Source: Acholoe squamosa (Eukaryota > Annelida > Polychaeta > Phyllodocida > Polynoidae). From it: DNA of 64,000 bases. The stretch is from positions 124,001-188,000 of the forward strand of contig OX439050.1 of NCBI GenBank assembly GCA_949317995.1, in the 5' to 3' direction. Positions 9,065 to 20,400 of the stretch are shown piece by piece; the stretch's first letter is position 1, and each line of letters opens with the position of its first letter. The notes beneath the pieces were generated by a model. The model was not told where the DNA came from. It saw only the letters and a program-made list of their open reading frames with translations, and did no database searches. The position numbers and the translations under genes were made by a program.

Positions 9065-10753
9065 ATGGGTACTTCATGCCATTTAGCTACCAACATTGGA
9101 ATACACATAGCTGTTACTATGGCACCTTCATCCTACACATTGTTATTTCAAACCTGTTGTTCCCTGCAACCAAATACCGTGTTACCCAGGCACATTAAGC
9201 TTGCAGGAGAAAAACTGACGTCGGCTAATTGGGATCACTATGTGAATCTACTGTACAGAAAATACAAAGGAGATGAAAGACTTAATTTAAAACATATGTT
9301 CACCCATGACTACGGGAATCAAAAATGGAGACACAAACAGCTTTTCATGGTACTTCTCTTAAGATATGAAATGGACCGCATTAATTTTGTGAATGCCCTG
9401 GGTTGGTTATTGTACGTTAAAAAAGACGATGAAAACAGTTGTAAGGACTTATCATCTGTTGAACACATTAACATGAGAAGGGTGGTTCTCACGGGAGTGT
9501 GGAATTACACATCGGCAACAAAAAGCAAAAAACTAATAGAAATGCTTGCCTGGGATCAAAGCACAGACATCGATGAAAAGGTTATATCCATAAGGGCGGC
9601 ACCGGCAGTAAAAAACCTAGCTGAAGTTAGAAGGTACCACATTAGAGCACTAGTTCTAAAAAATCTCTCTCGCTACCTTTTCACGACGTTAAGCTATGAG
9701 AGCCAGTACGGAAAGGTGAACGATTCGGAAATAAAAAAGAACCTTCCCCAATTTCAGGTGGACAATAAACACAGGTTGTATTATCTTTTGGATAACTATT
9801 GGGCATATGCAATGCAATACAAGCAGATAGCAGAGGGTTATTTTGAAACCTTGTATGGCATCCACCAGGTACAAAAACCGTGTGAGACTAAGGTTAATGT
9901 TGACAGCAGGAATGTACTGTGGTTGAATGAATTAGAACGCTTCAAAGGGTACTTTAACAATGAACCCGAAACACCAACCGAAGAGGAAAATGATGATCTG
10001 ACTTTTATACCCGGACTATGTAAAGGTATGCCCATCGACTATGACAATTGGAACAACGACATTAACACATTAAGAAAATGCGACATTCGCTTAAGTGCCT
10101 GCTGTTCTGTTAATGAATGGGACGAAGTGGTAAAAGAATTATGGAAAAGAGAAAGCCGGGAAGAAAAATTATCGTACATCAACCGTAATATCGCCCCTAA
10201 AATTTTTAAAGATGAAAGTGTTTGGCGCCATTTAAAACTATGCTTGTCCTTCGAAAAAGAAATTATATATTCAGTGAATAAACTTTTGTGTTTATTAGAA
10301 TTACAGCCGTACACAAACAAATTTAGTGAGTATTCTGTTGATGTACTTTTAATTGTTTTGAAATCGCTATGGAAGGAATCGAAGGCGACAAAAACAACAG
10401 AACTTCGTACAATGATAAAAAACGCTGTGCATCACCGTTGGTCTGTTTGGGATCATGACCCCATGCATGAAGTCCTCACAAGTCGCAAATGTGGAGATAC
10501 CGCAATTAAAAAAATGGCTGTTCGTGGACTATGCCGCCATTTACACAACCGTGGAGTTTCGAGTTTTTCAATTTTTGCACGGGACCTTGTAAATGAAGCT
10601 GCCATGAAAAAAAGAGTACCGAAGTTTTATTCAACAGACAGCGACTTAAGACAACAAAAATATTGGTCTTACGTCTTGACGTATAAGAAGTTGGTGGAAG
10701 GATTTTACAAAGTAACACGATTAGAGTGCACTCCTCTTCTAGGCTTTGTGTAA
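9065..10753 (+). CDS. hypothetical protein built of two homologous halves
   Basis: The protein has ~562 residues (or ~544 from the better-context ATG at 9119, MAPSSY). It is made of two related halves. The module ending YWAYAMQYKQIAEGYFETLY near residue 270 recurs as YWSYVLTYKKLVEGFYKVTR at the C-terminus, and WDHYVNLLYRKYKGDERLN is echoed by WDEVVKELWKRESREEKLS in the middle. Both copies end with a Lys-Lys...Pro-x-Phe segment. The fold appears all-helical. There is no enzyme motif, signal peptide or membrane helix, and I do not recognise the family. It is plus-strand, directly downstream of the SF3 helicase gene, and its 3' end faces the helicase gene at 17471 across a spacer now occupied by a retroelement. 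Confidence 0.8.
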   Translation: MGTSCHLATNIGIHIAVTMAPSSYTLLFQTCCSLQPNTVLPRHIKLAGEKLTSANWDHYVNLLYRKYKGDERLNLKHMFTHDYGNQKWRHKQLFMVLLLRYEMDRINFVNALGWLLYVKKDDENSCKDLSSVEHINMRRVVLTGVWNYTSATKSKKLIEMLAWDQSTDIDEKVISIRAAPAVKNLAEVRRYHIRALVLKNLSRYLFTTLSYESQYGKVNDSEIKKNLPQFQVDNKHRLYYLLDNYWAYAMQYKQIAEGYFETLYGIHQVQKPCETKVNVDSRNVLWLNELERFKGYFNNEPETPTEEENDDLTFIPGLCKGMPIDYDNWNNDINTLRKCDIRLSACCSVNEWDEVVKELWKRESREEKLSYINRNIAPKIFKDESVWRHLKLCLSFEKEIIYSVNKLLCLLELQPYTNKFSEYSVDVLLIVLKSLWKESKATKTTELRTMIKNAVHHRWSVWDHDPMHEVLTSRKCGDTAIKKMAVRGLCRHLHNRGVSSFSIFARDLVNEAAMKKRVPKFYSTDSDLRQQKYWSYVLTYKKLVEGFYKVTRLECTPLLGFV

Positions 10754-10791
10754 ATTATATCTGACGTAAACGATGTAGTGGATAATGTAAT

Positions 10792-11168
10792 TGTAGAGGT
10801 ACACTTTACTAAACCATAGGAGTTGGGTACCGTCTGACGTGGCGGGTGAGTCGAGTCGTCGGACGTTCCTCAGGTTCCGGATAGGTGGCAGCACCGATCC
10901 GGGTCTGTGGGGACATCTGACGACGAACACCTGGGTCCGTATATAAAGCCCAGGGCTCAGCCGCTACGTCAGAGGCCCTTCTGGCCTCCACACTATGTAA
11001 ACCACTGTCTTTTAATATTAGCTGCCTCTTTGATATCATTCGGCAGCCGTGAGTGTGCATTAAGTAATAAACCTAACCGTTGGCATACACTTGGAATACT
11101 GTCTTACTCTTTCTTTCCGAATCGTAAGACCCGAACCCCCCAGGTCCGTAAGGCCACAAAACCTTACA
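10792..11168 (+). repeat. 5' LTR
   Basis: This is a 377-bp direct repeat, apparently identical to 16987-17363, bounded by TG and CA. It contains a TATA box (TATATAAAG at 10940-10948) and an AATAAA signal near 11066, giving a plausible U3-R-U5 layout. Confidence 0.9.
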
Positions 11169-11169
11169 C

Positions 11170-11182
11170 TGGTGCCGTGACC
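11170..11182 (+). other. candidate primer-binding site
   Basis: TGGTGCCGTGACC begins one base after the 5' LTR, as expected for a tRNA primer-binding site. Similar TGG...GTGACC sites occur in invertebrate LTR elements. I have not matched it to a particular tRNA. Confidence 0.6.
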
Positions 11183-11307
11183 AGTTAATTCTGGTGTATA
11201 GCCCGGACGTTATAACGTCCGAACGGCTAGTACATGGGTTAGACACCCTTAGGGAAGCTAACCCAGCAGGGCAATCACTTGCCCAAGAGAATGGAAATGG
11301 ATCGCTA

Positions 11308-14091
11308 ATGCTCCAAGCCCATTCGGACTCACAAGATGCAGAATCAGCATCCTGGAGAGATCCCGGACCCCACTATAATGATAGTGAAGAGAATCTGCCA
11401 GACTCTGTACGACGCGAACAGTCCATACAGAGACATAGTAACTTAATAGGCCAGCATTCAATTGTTGACGAATTATGTGATTCGATGTTCGAAGTCGGTG
11501 GTAGTACTAACCCAGAACATCCGGCACCAATGCGAAAAAGGGTAACATTCGGAGAACTACCTTATAGGTTACCCAGGCCCGAATTACCAATATTAGATTA
11601 TAGCGCTATAGATGGCGACTTAACCTATGCGGTACCGGAAGGTGAAGAATTAAAACGACCGGATGTCCTGTTGTTGAATGAAACTTATGTAACTTTGAAC
11701 GAGAATTTAAATACCTTGGTCAAAGCTAAGGATGAAGTATTGCATGAAAAACTTCAAATGGAAGAGGACCTAACTGGCATGCGAAAGGAATTCGAAGCCA
11801 GAAGGAGCGAGTACATGAAAGAACTCGAGAGTGAAGAACTAAAACTTCAATCTATGAGAGATTCATTCAATAAAGAATATGATAATAGGCACATTCGTAT
11901 CCAAACATACATAGATACGAACGACCAACTAAACCTTGATAAGACAAAATTCGAATCCGAAATTCGCCATTATCAGGAGGAGTTGGATAAATTGAAACTT
12001 CAGTGCAGTAAACAAGCTGAAGATAATGAAACCATCCGGGTAGGCATCATAGCTTACAACAAACAACTGGAGGAGGATAGACAGAAACTCACGAATGAGC
12101 TTCAGGAATTGCAGGCCACTGCAATAACTCTAGATAAATATGTAGAAGCAGCCCAGTTAACTATAGGTAATATAGACCCAGCTGTGGTATCTACAATGTT
12201 GGGAAAGACATCTAAAGATGCAACCCCAATTAGATACAGCCCATTCGTTGATGATGGGGCTGACAAGAATGTGGTATCCGGAATCTATAAGAAACCGGAT
12301 AATGCTGCAGTAAATGGAACCGCATCTAAACCAGTAGTTCCAATGCTGGATACGATAGGACCAGCACCACCCATACCAGATTTGAGTCACAAAATCAAAG
12401 CGACTCACGATGGTGCTACAGGGAATAATAATAATTCACCCGTGGCACAACCAAGAGCACCCGGACCAATGAGACATATGTTGACACCACCTTCATATTT
12501 CCCCCAACCCGGCCACAGTACACCAGCAGTACCAAGATTACCGAATCCACCCCCAGGTTCTGGTAATGGTCCTACTGATGGACGTTTTCCGAGACCAAAT
12601 CCGCCACAAAACAATATCAACGGCGGTACGTACCAACCGAGAACATCTTCCTATGGATATAGAAATAATTATAATCCATCGGGAAGTGGCAATTATCAGA
12701 ATGGTAATAGCTATAACCAGGGATGGAATCGAAATGATTCTTACCCTAGATATGCTTCTTCTGGAAACACCGGTCACAATAGTGGATACCCTGGTGGTTC
12801 ATCTGGAGGCTATAATAATAATGGTCCACCAGGAGGAAACCCTCCAGGCGGCCCAGGAGGATCCGGATTCGGAGGATCAGGATCAGGAGGAGATGGCAGG
12901 AAACCTAACAGGAGAACTTCTATGCCTGCAGGGATGCAAACCATCTTTGATAGAAGCCAATGTATACAAAACCTTGGCATTGACTGCTACCGAAAGGGAG
13001 CAGACGGCATGGAAGTCATGAACTGGAGCATGCGAGAAGCAGATAGACTACGCGGATGTAATAATCCGGCACGTAGGCAGGCACGGATACCCCCTCCATA
13101 TGATTCTAATGATCAATGGAAGGACAGGTATCAAGCTTTTGTTGACGAAGTCAATTGTAGTGGCTGGACAAAAGAAGAAGCTCTGCCATATTTGATTTGT
13201 TGGTTAAATAAAGGCGGAAAAGTAGCTCTCAACCAATGGAGAGCAGCTTACGGAATATATGGTACCTATGATCAATTGGTCGAATGTGCCGCATACCTTT
13301 TCGGATCAATCGTTAGAGAAGATCCGTGGGTAAGCTTTAAGAAGAGGACACAAAAACCTAAAGAATCACACAAAGTCTTTGGTTTGGAGCTACAGGACTT
13401 GCTTTCGAAAGCACGTCCAAATTGGGCTCATGATGATGATTGTTATCTACAAGAATTGTTTATACAATTCTACAGTGGATTGCGTGATCCGGATCACAAG
13501 CAAGTGGTCTGGGACTCTTGGAAAGATGACACTTCCTTCAGTGATCTGTTCATAGCAATCGATGGACATGACATGAAGAAACGTCTGGAAGGTCTCGGAC
13601 CTAATCCAATAAGAGCAGCTCCATTCCAATACGGAGGTACACCTGCTCCGGTATACGATACTTCCCAATTAGCTCCGGTTGAATCGAATGAAGTTGATGA
13701 GAATGATGAATATGTCTCCGATGAAAACGGAGATTATATTGGTTCAGTGCATGTAGCTGGAAAATATTACCGACAAAAGCGGTATAGGAAAGTACATTCG
13801 AGAGGGAGAGGAGGATCAGTTGCTGGTAAAACAGCTTCCGGATCAACTCAACCTGGCAGTGTAGCCTCTACGGCGAACCCAACTGTAGCAGCCACTGTTG
13901 CTCCGACTAACATGATGGAAACATTATTAGCCGGATTAACAGAAGCTCTAAAGAGACCGAGAGTTGACAAATCCCAGAGGAGATGTTTCAGATGCCAGAA
14001 ACTGGGGCATTATGCTCCAGAATGTATGGCTGAAAAACCTGTCCCTCGTAGACAGGAGAGTGTCTCTGGAGTAAGTACAGAGGAAAACTAA
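11308..14091 (+). CDS. gag-like polyprotein of the LTR element
   Basis: The first ATG in this frame is at 11308 (MLQAHSDSQ); the frame is open from 11194. The product is ~927 residues. In order it has an acidic N-terminal region, a long coiled coil (roughly residues 140-280) rich in Glu and Lys, and a Pro/Gly/Asn/Tyr-rich disordered region. A helical capsid-like domain follows (about 610-800, with WTKEEALPYLICWL and FYSGLRD), then an acidic and basic linker, and one CCHC zinc knuckle (CFRCQKLGHYAPEC, 13987-14028). This is the order of retroelement Gag: coil, capsid, nucleocapsid. It would form the particle and package RNA. Confidence 0.85.
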   Translation: MLQAHSDSQDAESASWRDPGPHYNDSEENLPDSVRREQSIQRHSNLIGQHSIVDELCDSMFEVGGSTNPEHPAPMRKRVTFGELPYRLPRPELPILDYSAIDGDLTYAVPEGEELKRPDVLLLNETYVTLNENLNTLVKAKDEVLHEKLQMEEDLTGMRKEFEARRSEYMKELESEELKLQSMRDSFNKEYDNRHIRIQTYIDTNDQLNLDKTKFESEIRHYQEELDKLKLQCSKQAEDNETIRVGIIAYNKQLEEDRQKLTNELQELQATAITLDKYVEAAQLTIGNIDPAVVSTMLGKTSKDATPIRYSPFVDDGADKNVVSGIYKKPDNAAVNGTASKPVVPMLDTIGPAPPIPDLSHKIKATHDGATGNNNNSPVAQPRAPGPMRHMLTPPSYFPQPGHSTPAVPRLPNPPPGSGNGPTDGRFPRPNPPQNNINGGTYQPRTSSYGYRNNYNPSGSGNYQNGNSYNQGWNRNDSYPRYASSGNTGHNSGYPGGSSGGYNNNGPPGGNPPGGPGGSGFGGSGSGGDGRKPNRRTSMPAGMQTIFDRSQCIQNLGIDCYRKGADGMEVMNWSMREADRLRGCNNPARRQARIPPPYDSNDQWKDRYQAFVDEVNCSGWTKEEALPYLICWLNKGGKVALNQWRAAYGIYGTYDQLVECAAYLFGSIVREDPWVSFKKRTQKPKESHKVFGLELQDLLSKARPNWAHDDDCYLQELFIQFYSGLRDPDHKQVVWDSWKDDTSFSDLFIAIDGHDMKKRLEGLGPNPIRAAPFQYGGTPAPVYDTSQLAPVESNEVDENDEYVSDENGDYIGSVHVAGKYYRQKRYRKVHSRGRGGSVAGKTASGSTQPGSVASTANPTVAATVAPTNMMETLLAGLTEALKRPRVDKSQRRCFRCQKLGHYAPECMAEKPVPRRQESVSGVSTEEN

Positions 14092-14201
14092 GGAGGGGTC
14101 TCCCGAGGGGCAAAGAAGGGGATCCCAGTGACAAATCTTGCCATGATATCACCATCCGTGATGATAGTTCACATGAAGTAACAAGATCGCCTAACACCGA
14201 G

Positions 14202-15476
14202 GTGGTTGTAGACACCCGGAAGGTTAGGGAAGCTGATATAACAGGTGCTATGGGAGCACAGGGGAAACCCAATATCAGTAACGAGGCAGGCGGCTATTCG
14301 TTAGCCAAGGTCTGTGGTGCCCACCTGCCCCCGGGTCATCCTTGCCTGAGCGAGGATGCTTGGTCTAAGATCCGACCAGGGGACCAAGTCCTCTGCGAAG
14401 TTCCGAAGACCAAGGATTCGAAACTCCGAGCAAAGATAGTCCTGACTCCTGGAAAGGGTAAATTGGACATGCACGAGTCTCTCTGGCAGAAATGCGAGGA
14501 ATCCGGAAAGGATGCAAAGAGAGCTCGTGAAAGGAGCAGGAGAGACCAGAACCGTGGCGGCAACGGTAATGGTCAGAGCACGACAAAACCAAAGGTCAGA
14601 GCAGAGGACCGTTCCAGGTCCCCTCTGACAAGGCACCCCGCAGAACAGGCTCAGGGCACTCCGGTGTTCAAGAAGCCTGAACCTGCCGGATACGCTGGAG
14701 CCGTATCTAAACCTGGGAAAGTGAGTTCTCGAAACTTTCCGTCCTTAAACCAGGGACCTGGACCTGAGAGCCAGACCTTGGTGGTAGGAAAGGATGGTCG
14801 CCTTATGCCAAAGAAGACCACCGCATCTGCTGCCGCCGGATCTGCATCCGCTCCAGCCGCCCCACCAGTTACCTTTACCCAGGAGCAGTTAAACATGTAC
14901 CTGCAAATGGGACTGAAACAGAATGTACCACCTGCCTTCTGTGTACCAACGACAGGTGTGTCCGGGAGTCCTAAACCCGGAAGTGGTCCACAGGCCGCCT
15001 CGACTCCTCCCAAGGCTGTCGCGGCACCTGAGAAACCGAAGGACGCCATTACCATTAAAACTGGTAATGCGGAAGTTTGGTTTGAGAAGTCTCGCCAAGG
15101 GGAGGCAGATGTCCAGAAGGCCATCTACACCCATTGGGAGAAGACCGTTCGGGAGAAAGCGATCGAGTTTCATCAGGGTCTCCTAAACGAAACTCTGTTG
15201 TGTATGAAACAGGTGGGCGACGCTGAAAAGCAACGTCTCGAGACTCTCATCCGGGACGATGTAAAGGCCCAGGAGGAGGCTGCCTCAGCTGCTCAAGAAA
15301 AAGCAGCTATGGATGTACACGTGTTGGAAAAGCGTGTAAAGGAGGAGATCACTCGGAACACCAACCTGAACACTAAGTTCATGAGGGTGTTCGGAGTCGA
15401 CTTGGACGAGTGGGACGGCACTCCCGAGTCGGCTTTAGCTCTTCTGAAGAAGAAGCATGCTAAGAAATCCGTTTAA
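14202..15476 (+). CDS. second ORF of the LTR element, function unknown
   Basis: The frame covers 424 codons; the first ATG is at 14250 (MGAQGKPN). The protein has a small compact N-terminal part with a Cys/His pair (VCGAHLPPGHPC), a basic Arg/Lys-rich stretch (KRARERSRRDQNR), an Ala/Pro-rich linker, and a helical charged C-terminal domain with coiled-coil character. No Asp protease, reverse transcriptase (YxDD) or integrase (HHCC, DDE) motif can be seen. Its position after gag is where pol would be in a full element. Base composition is richer in G+C than the surrounding viral genes. It may be an RNA-binding accessory protein, but this is a guess. Confidence 0.65.
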   Translation: MVVDTRKVREADITGAMGAQGKPNISNEAGGYSLAKVCGAHLPPGHPCLSEDAWSKIRPGDQVLCEVPKTKDSKLRAKIVLTPGKGKLDMHESLWQKCEESGKDAKRARERSRRDQNRGGNGNGQSTTKPKVRAEDRSRSPLTRHPAEQAQGTPVFKKPEPAGYAGAVSKPGKVSSRNFPSLNQGPGPESQTLVVGKDGRLMPKKTTASAAAGSASAPAAPPVTFTQEQLNMYLQMGLKQNVPPAFCVPTTGVSGSPKPGSGPQAASTPPKAVAAPEKPKDAITIKTGNAEVWFEKSRQGEADVQKAIYTHWEKTVREKAIEFHQGLLNETLLCMKQVGDAEKQRLETLIRDDVKAQEEAASAAQEKAAMDVHVLEKRVKEEITRNTNLNTKFMRVFGVDLDEWDGTPESALALLKKKHAKKSV

Positions 15477-16986
15477 AGCATGCTAGGGTTATTTCTTCCA
15501 TAATTTTTTTTCCAACACCAAATGACCAGATATAGTCTTTGCGGAACCCTAAAGGTCTGCGAATGCTTTTACTAGTGCATGAACACCTATGCTATGTGTT
15601 CCGGGTTCCTTTGACCAGTCTATTATTCAGGTTGTATAACATTTATTACACCCTGAATAGCCTATTCGGATTTATAATTTCATCCATGAACAATCCGATA
15701 GTAGACTTGCTGCTGTGAGACGTATCCGGATGCCAGTTCCAGACTCCTGCTGTTACCCGTGCTAACCAATTACTAGGATGGACTTTACGATTTACCTCTA
15801 CAACTCATCTGTACTCCCGAATGGACTTATATCTCTACTACTATTACTTCCGGATCAACCTATATCGGACTATTATTTTACTTATGTCAACTAAAACTTA
15901 AAAAGGATTACGTTCTCTACACAGTTGACACATCCGGACTAATATTCTACAAATCTACACCATTCGGATATACTATAAACTTTAGCACTACTAGAGGATT
16001 GTGGGTAGCTGCCCCAAATCAACTACCGTGTTCACTCAATATAAGGAAACTATAAACTTTAGCACGTCCATCCCGTGGTTAGCTGACCACACCTACCTAC
16101 TAGTACCCGGAGGATACAGCAGAAGACTCCAGCAGCATTTATAATTCCTGTATATTGTATATAATGTCATATTTCTATTTTTCTATAATATTATATGTAT
16201 GTACATATCCACTAGATACATATTATAATACGGGTACATAGACATTTCCTGATACGGATCTCTAATCACTATTAGTATTTATATTATAAGATCCGTTAAA
16301 CTCCACCAGATAACACATATTATTGTCCTGCGAGACAAAATATATAATAAGTATAATGATCTGGTGCTATAAAGTTTATTAGGTACACGGTGATAATATA
16401 TTATTATATTCATTACCACACCGTGATGTTTTTTTTTTCAAGTGTATGTTATAAATAATCATATTCGTACTACTCACGGAATCCTTAACGGATTCGTATA
16501 ATATTAATATACGACATGTCATTAGATAGTGATGTTACTATAACAGTCTTCTTTAAGACTACATATTCAAATGTGTTGTCAATGACTACAAACACACATA
16601 CGGATGTTATTTTGTGATATGTTTTATTATCGACAGTTCCGTTACATATAGCTGTCATCATCACATGTATACGATTCATATTACTTGTCTTATTAATTAT
16701 ACCTGAAATATAATACAATATTATGTGGTATAATAATTAAATAGACAGTTCCGTTTCACATAACTGTCTCTTCTTCAAGTAATTCGTATAATATTTCAAC
16801 ATCCTAATCGTTATATGTAACTAAAATTCACTATCGAATATATATATATGACATCTGGTTCACAATTTATTTAGTGCTAATGTTATACCTATGGTTGTAC
16901 CTCTATTACTAAAGGTTTAGACATGTAGAAATGTTATCCTAGTAATATTATACGTATAACACCCTCCTAAATGTCTGGGGGAGTGG
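15477..16986 (+). other. AT-rich non-coding 3' interior of the LTR element, with polypurine tract
   Basis: About 1.5 kb of AT-rich sequence has no supported ORF on either strand. Short recurring phrases are present, for example CTATAAACTTTAGCAC twice near 15974 and 16050, and TTCCGTT...CATA.CTGTC near 16637 and 16751. The last ten bases (16977-16986, GGGGGAGTGG) form the polypurine tract for plus-strand priming next to the 3' LTR. Confidence 0.6.
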
Positions 16987-17363
16987 TGTAGAGGTACACT
17001 TTACTAAACCATAGGAGTTGGGTACCGTCTGACGTGGCGGGTGAGTCGAGTCGTCGGACGTTCCTCAGGTTCCGGATAGGTGGCAGCACCGATCCGGGTC
17101 TGTGGGGACATCTGACGACGAACACCTGGGTCCGTATATAAAGCCCAGGGCTCAGCCGCTACGTCAGAGGCCCTTCTGGCCTCCACACTATGTAAACCAC
17201 TGTCTTTTAATATTAGCTGCCTCTTTGATATCATTCGGCAGCCGTGAGTGTGCATTAAGTAATAAACCTAACCGTTGGCATACACTTGGAATACTGTCTT
17301 ACTCTTTCTTTCCGAATCGTAAGACCCGAACCCCCCAGGTCCGTAAGGCCACAAAACCTTACA
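16987..17363 (+). repeat. 3' LTR
   Basis: This is the second copy of the 377-bp LTR, with no difference from 10792-11168 seen on reading. It is followed by the TAAT target duplication. Its AATAAA signal would end the element's transcript. Confidence 0.9.
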
Positions 17364-17470
17364 TAATATAGTGAGCAAATAAACAGTTAATTTTTCAAGT
17401 CAGTGTTTATTTTGGGCTTATCTTTTTAACAACATACATTACTAAATCTAACAATGCAGCTGGGTTTGGT

Positions 17471-20400
17471 TTACTGCCTGTAGTAATACATAGCAGCCAT
17501 TTTGGAGAATTTTCTTCTTTGCAGTTTACTTTTTCTCAGGTCCTTTATGTGCCCATGTCCATTTTTTGCGTGCAACACATTGGCCACCTTGAGATTCGAA
17601 TTTTTCGTTGTTCGCGTCAAACTAACCAACTGGTTACTTTTACCTGTAGTGGAACTAAAATTTACACATACGTGGCCCTCGTGTGTGGACCCTTGAGAGT
17701 AAGCTACTGTTGAGGCCGGTGTGGTGTACATGGGATTTAAGCAACCGAACATCATTAAGCATTCCACGCGTTTAGGTTTAAGCTCTTCTTCTTTGGTTGT
17801 TTCTTTTGCATTTATTACCGATTTTTTAAAGTTACTTGCACTTGGAATGTATCCCTCTTGTGTTTTAACTACTACGGTGGATGCATCTGGGTAACTGTGT
17901 GCTTGAAAGGGTCGAGGAAAATTCATCAGTTCTCCGCCGGTCATGCTGAATATGCCATTTGCAAGAGTTGCTTTTGGGGTTCGCGTACCCGCCAGTCCAT
18001 GTCTCATAAGGACACCAAAGGAAGCTTCCTTCGAGTTATTGTATTTTTTGTGTGTGGCATGTTTGGCGTTTGCAAATATTTTGTACCATGGAACATTTCC
18101 TTCCACGGCCGGTACCGTTGTTACCAAGAGACAGTTTCTTATTTTTAAACTGCACATGGCATCCACATATAGTTGTGGTAAAAAGGTTTCAAATCCCATT
18201 TGCATAACATCAGAGGGTTTAAGTGTCCTGCGTAAAGCATACACCTTTTCTCTGTGCACTAAAGAGAAAGGATATGCATTTCGCGATTTAACAGTATTTA
18301 AGTAATCCTGTTCGCGCTTTTTGCGCCAGTTTGCGTTACATTCACTTTCACCGGTGTCGTAAATTGTTATTTCTCCTGTTGCTAAAAGTCCAAAAGCTCT
18401 GATATTTACGTCTTTGTTTTCGTATTGCAAAAGTTTATGAAACGGTGACTGATCAACATACACTTTAAGTTGAACCTCATGAATAAATTGAGATTCATTC
18501 TTCTTCGAATGATTGTAAATGAGGCTTACGAGACTCAAGAGTTCTACACATAAATCTTTGCTGCTTATTTTAGGTTTTTTATCAACGTTTTGTGTTCTCA
18601 GTCCACTGTTTTCAATGTATTGCACCTTTCTCTCGTATTCATCGATTATATTGCACGCAAAGGTGGATATGGCATCCTTGTAGTTTTGGTAAAGAATATG
18701 CACATTGTTAAGCTTTGAAGCATGGCCGTATACTACTTTTGAATCCACCTTACTGATATGCCATTCAAGGTATTTTTCAATAACACCTCCAAAAACCATT
18801 GCTTTAAAGGCGTTGCTAGTGCGTTCATTAAATATGTTGTTGTGCATAAGTTCAGAAAGCGTACAGTCTATTCCACGACACTTGACTAGAAGTTTTTTGT
18901 TTTCCAGTGTTACGGGTGCATTTTTCACAACATACCTCTTTCTTTTAAAAACCATGTACAATATACGCGCATTTGTTGAAGAACCTACACTAAATTCAAC
19001 GTCGTCTTTTTGAGGTCTGGCATATTCTACTACTATATCTGAAAGTGGGTCATACACCATTTCTCCTTCTTGGTCCACAACTTTGGACCCTGTAAGATAT
19101 TCCTGAGCTAGTGTCTTTCCATCACCTAGTTTTTTAGCTAATTTACTGGCATAAAGTCTTTTAGATCTGTGCTCCTCTTGGCTTAGCAACTGTTGTGCAG
19201 GACCCATGATAAAAGTTAAACCGTTCATTGTCTTAGTGTTATCCTCTTCATGTTCCGTACGGACAGTTCCATCATTAATCTTTTTGGTTTTAATAACCTT
19301 GCGGCCACACGTGTCATTTACTATATTATCGTACATTATGTGTTTTAATGTGTTGGGTGGATAAATGTCATCTGAAGCTAAAGATACCTTTGTAACACAA
19401 GCCTCCACCTTCTGCTCGAACTCACTGCTGTTATTATCATCATTATGCATTTTCTGACTACATGCCTCCTCCTGTGCTCGCAATTCCAAAGCGTGGCGTT
19501 GTGAGTGGTAAAGAGCCTGTTCTATGTCGGGTACACAGTTTTTGTCCACGGTGTAAAAATCTACATCGTGAAAGTACTCTGTGTCACCATCTTTCGTGTA
19601 ATTTTTATAAAGAATGGACGTTTTATTTTTCCATCTTTTTATGCGATTTTGTAAAGCCTGCTCTGCGTTAAGTTTTGAAAGTCCTTCCTGTATATTGCTC
19701 ACTGGTACTTCATTTAGTTGTATAACGTTATCTGCAACAAATACGACGTCTGTCATTGGAAGTTGTGCTTTGCCAGATTTTCGCATTTTATCAGTAAACT
19801 TACACACGTCGGCATGTTTTTGATAAAGTCTTGTACCTTTGGGTAAATAACATGGATCATCTATTAAGCTAGAATGTTCCTCATGTGTATACATTGAAGA
19901 AAAAGTGTAGTCGCTAACAGGTAAACACCTTTCTAAAGATGTGCAAGTTGCCCTACAAGCCACGGTGTCAATGGAGTCAAAACTACTTACATTCCGGCGA
20001 AAAAATTCTGCTCTGTATGCCAAAGTATTGGTTTTATCATACAGGTGAAAGGCATCAGAAGAAATGTCTAAACACGATGCTACGGAACCTATTGCAGATG
20101 ATTGTGTTGTACTTCCAGAAAAAATCAATATTGGTACCGTGTAAAATGTATAGGGAGGTAAATACATAAACTGTGTAATCATTATCAGTAGTTTACGAAG
20201 GTCCCCATACACAGCTGGAGCCATTCCGTCCTCCTCAAACAACATTATAGGGAAAAGTGCAGCCTGAGGCATACATGGTGGACATTTCACTTTAGACGGT
20301 GAGTGCCGAATGTCTGTGTACAGTCGATAGGTATCTTGATCCATTATTTCCTCCGAGCATTCTACCACGTCCATAGCTTTTTCTATTATGAAAGCTTCCT

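Larger units (their letters stand above)
10792..17363 (+). mobile_element. LTR retroelement with gag-like gene and no visible pol
   Basis: This is a complete-looking element of 6,572 bp with 377-bp direct LTRs (TGTAGAGG...CCTTACA). A 4-bp target duplication TAAT flanks it (10788-10791 and 17364-17367). A primer-binding-like site follows the 5' LTR, and a purine tract (GGGGGAGTGG) precedes the 3' LTR. I see no difference between the LTRs, so insertion was recent. The interior encodes a gag-like protein with a CCHC knuckle and a second unrelated ORF. No protease, reverse transcriptase, RNase H or integrase motif is visible, so it probably relies on enzymes from another element. Superfamily is uncertain (Ty3/gypsy or BEL/Pao). 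It landed in a spacer of about 140 bp between two convergent viral genes. Confidence 0.9.

Noticed and set aside
10809-11060. 83-residue minus-strand frame, repeated at 17004-17255
   Set aside because: Lies inside both LTRs; identical because the LTRs are identical, no evidence of coding.
12566-13021. 151-residue frame inside the gag-like gene
   Set aside because: Out-of-frame shadow of the Gly/Asn/Pro-rich gag region.
14651-15124. 157-residue minus-strand frame
   Set aside because: Antisense shadow of the second ORF of the LTR element.
16485-16718. 77-residue minus-strand frame in the LTR element interior
   Set aside because: AT-rich non-coding sequence, low complexity, no motif.
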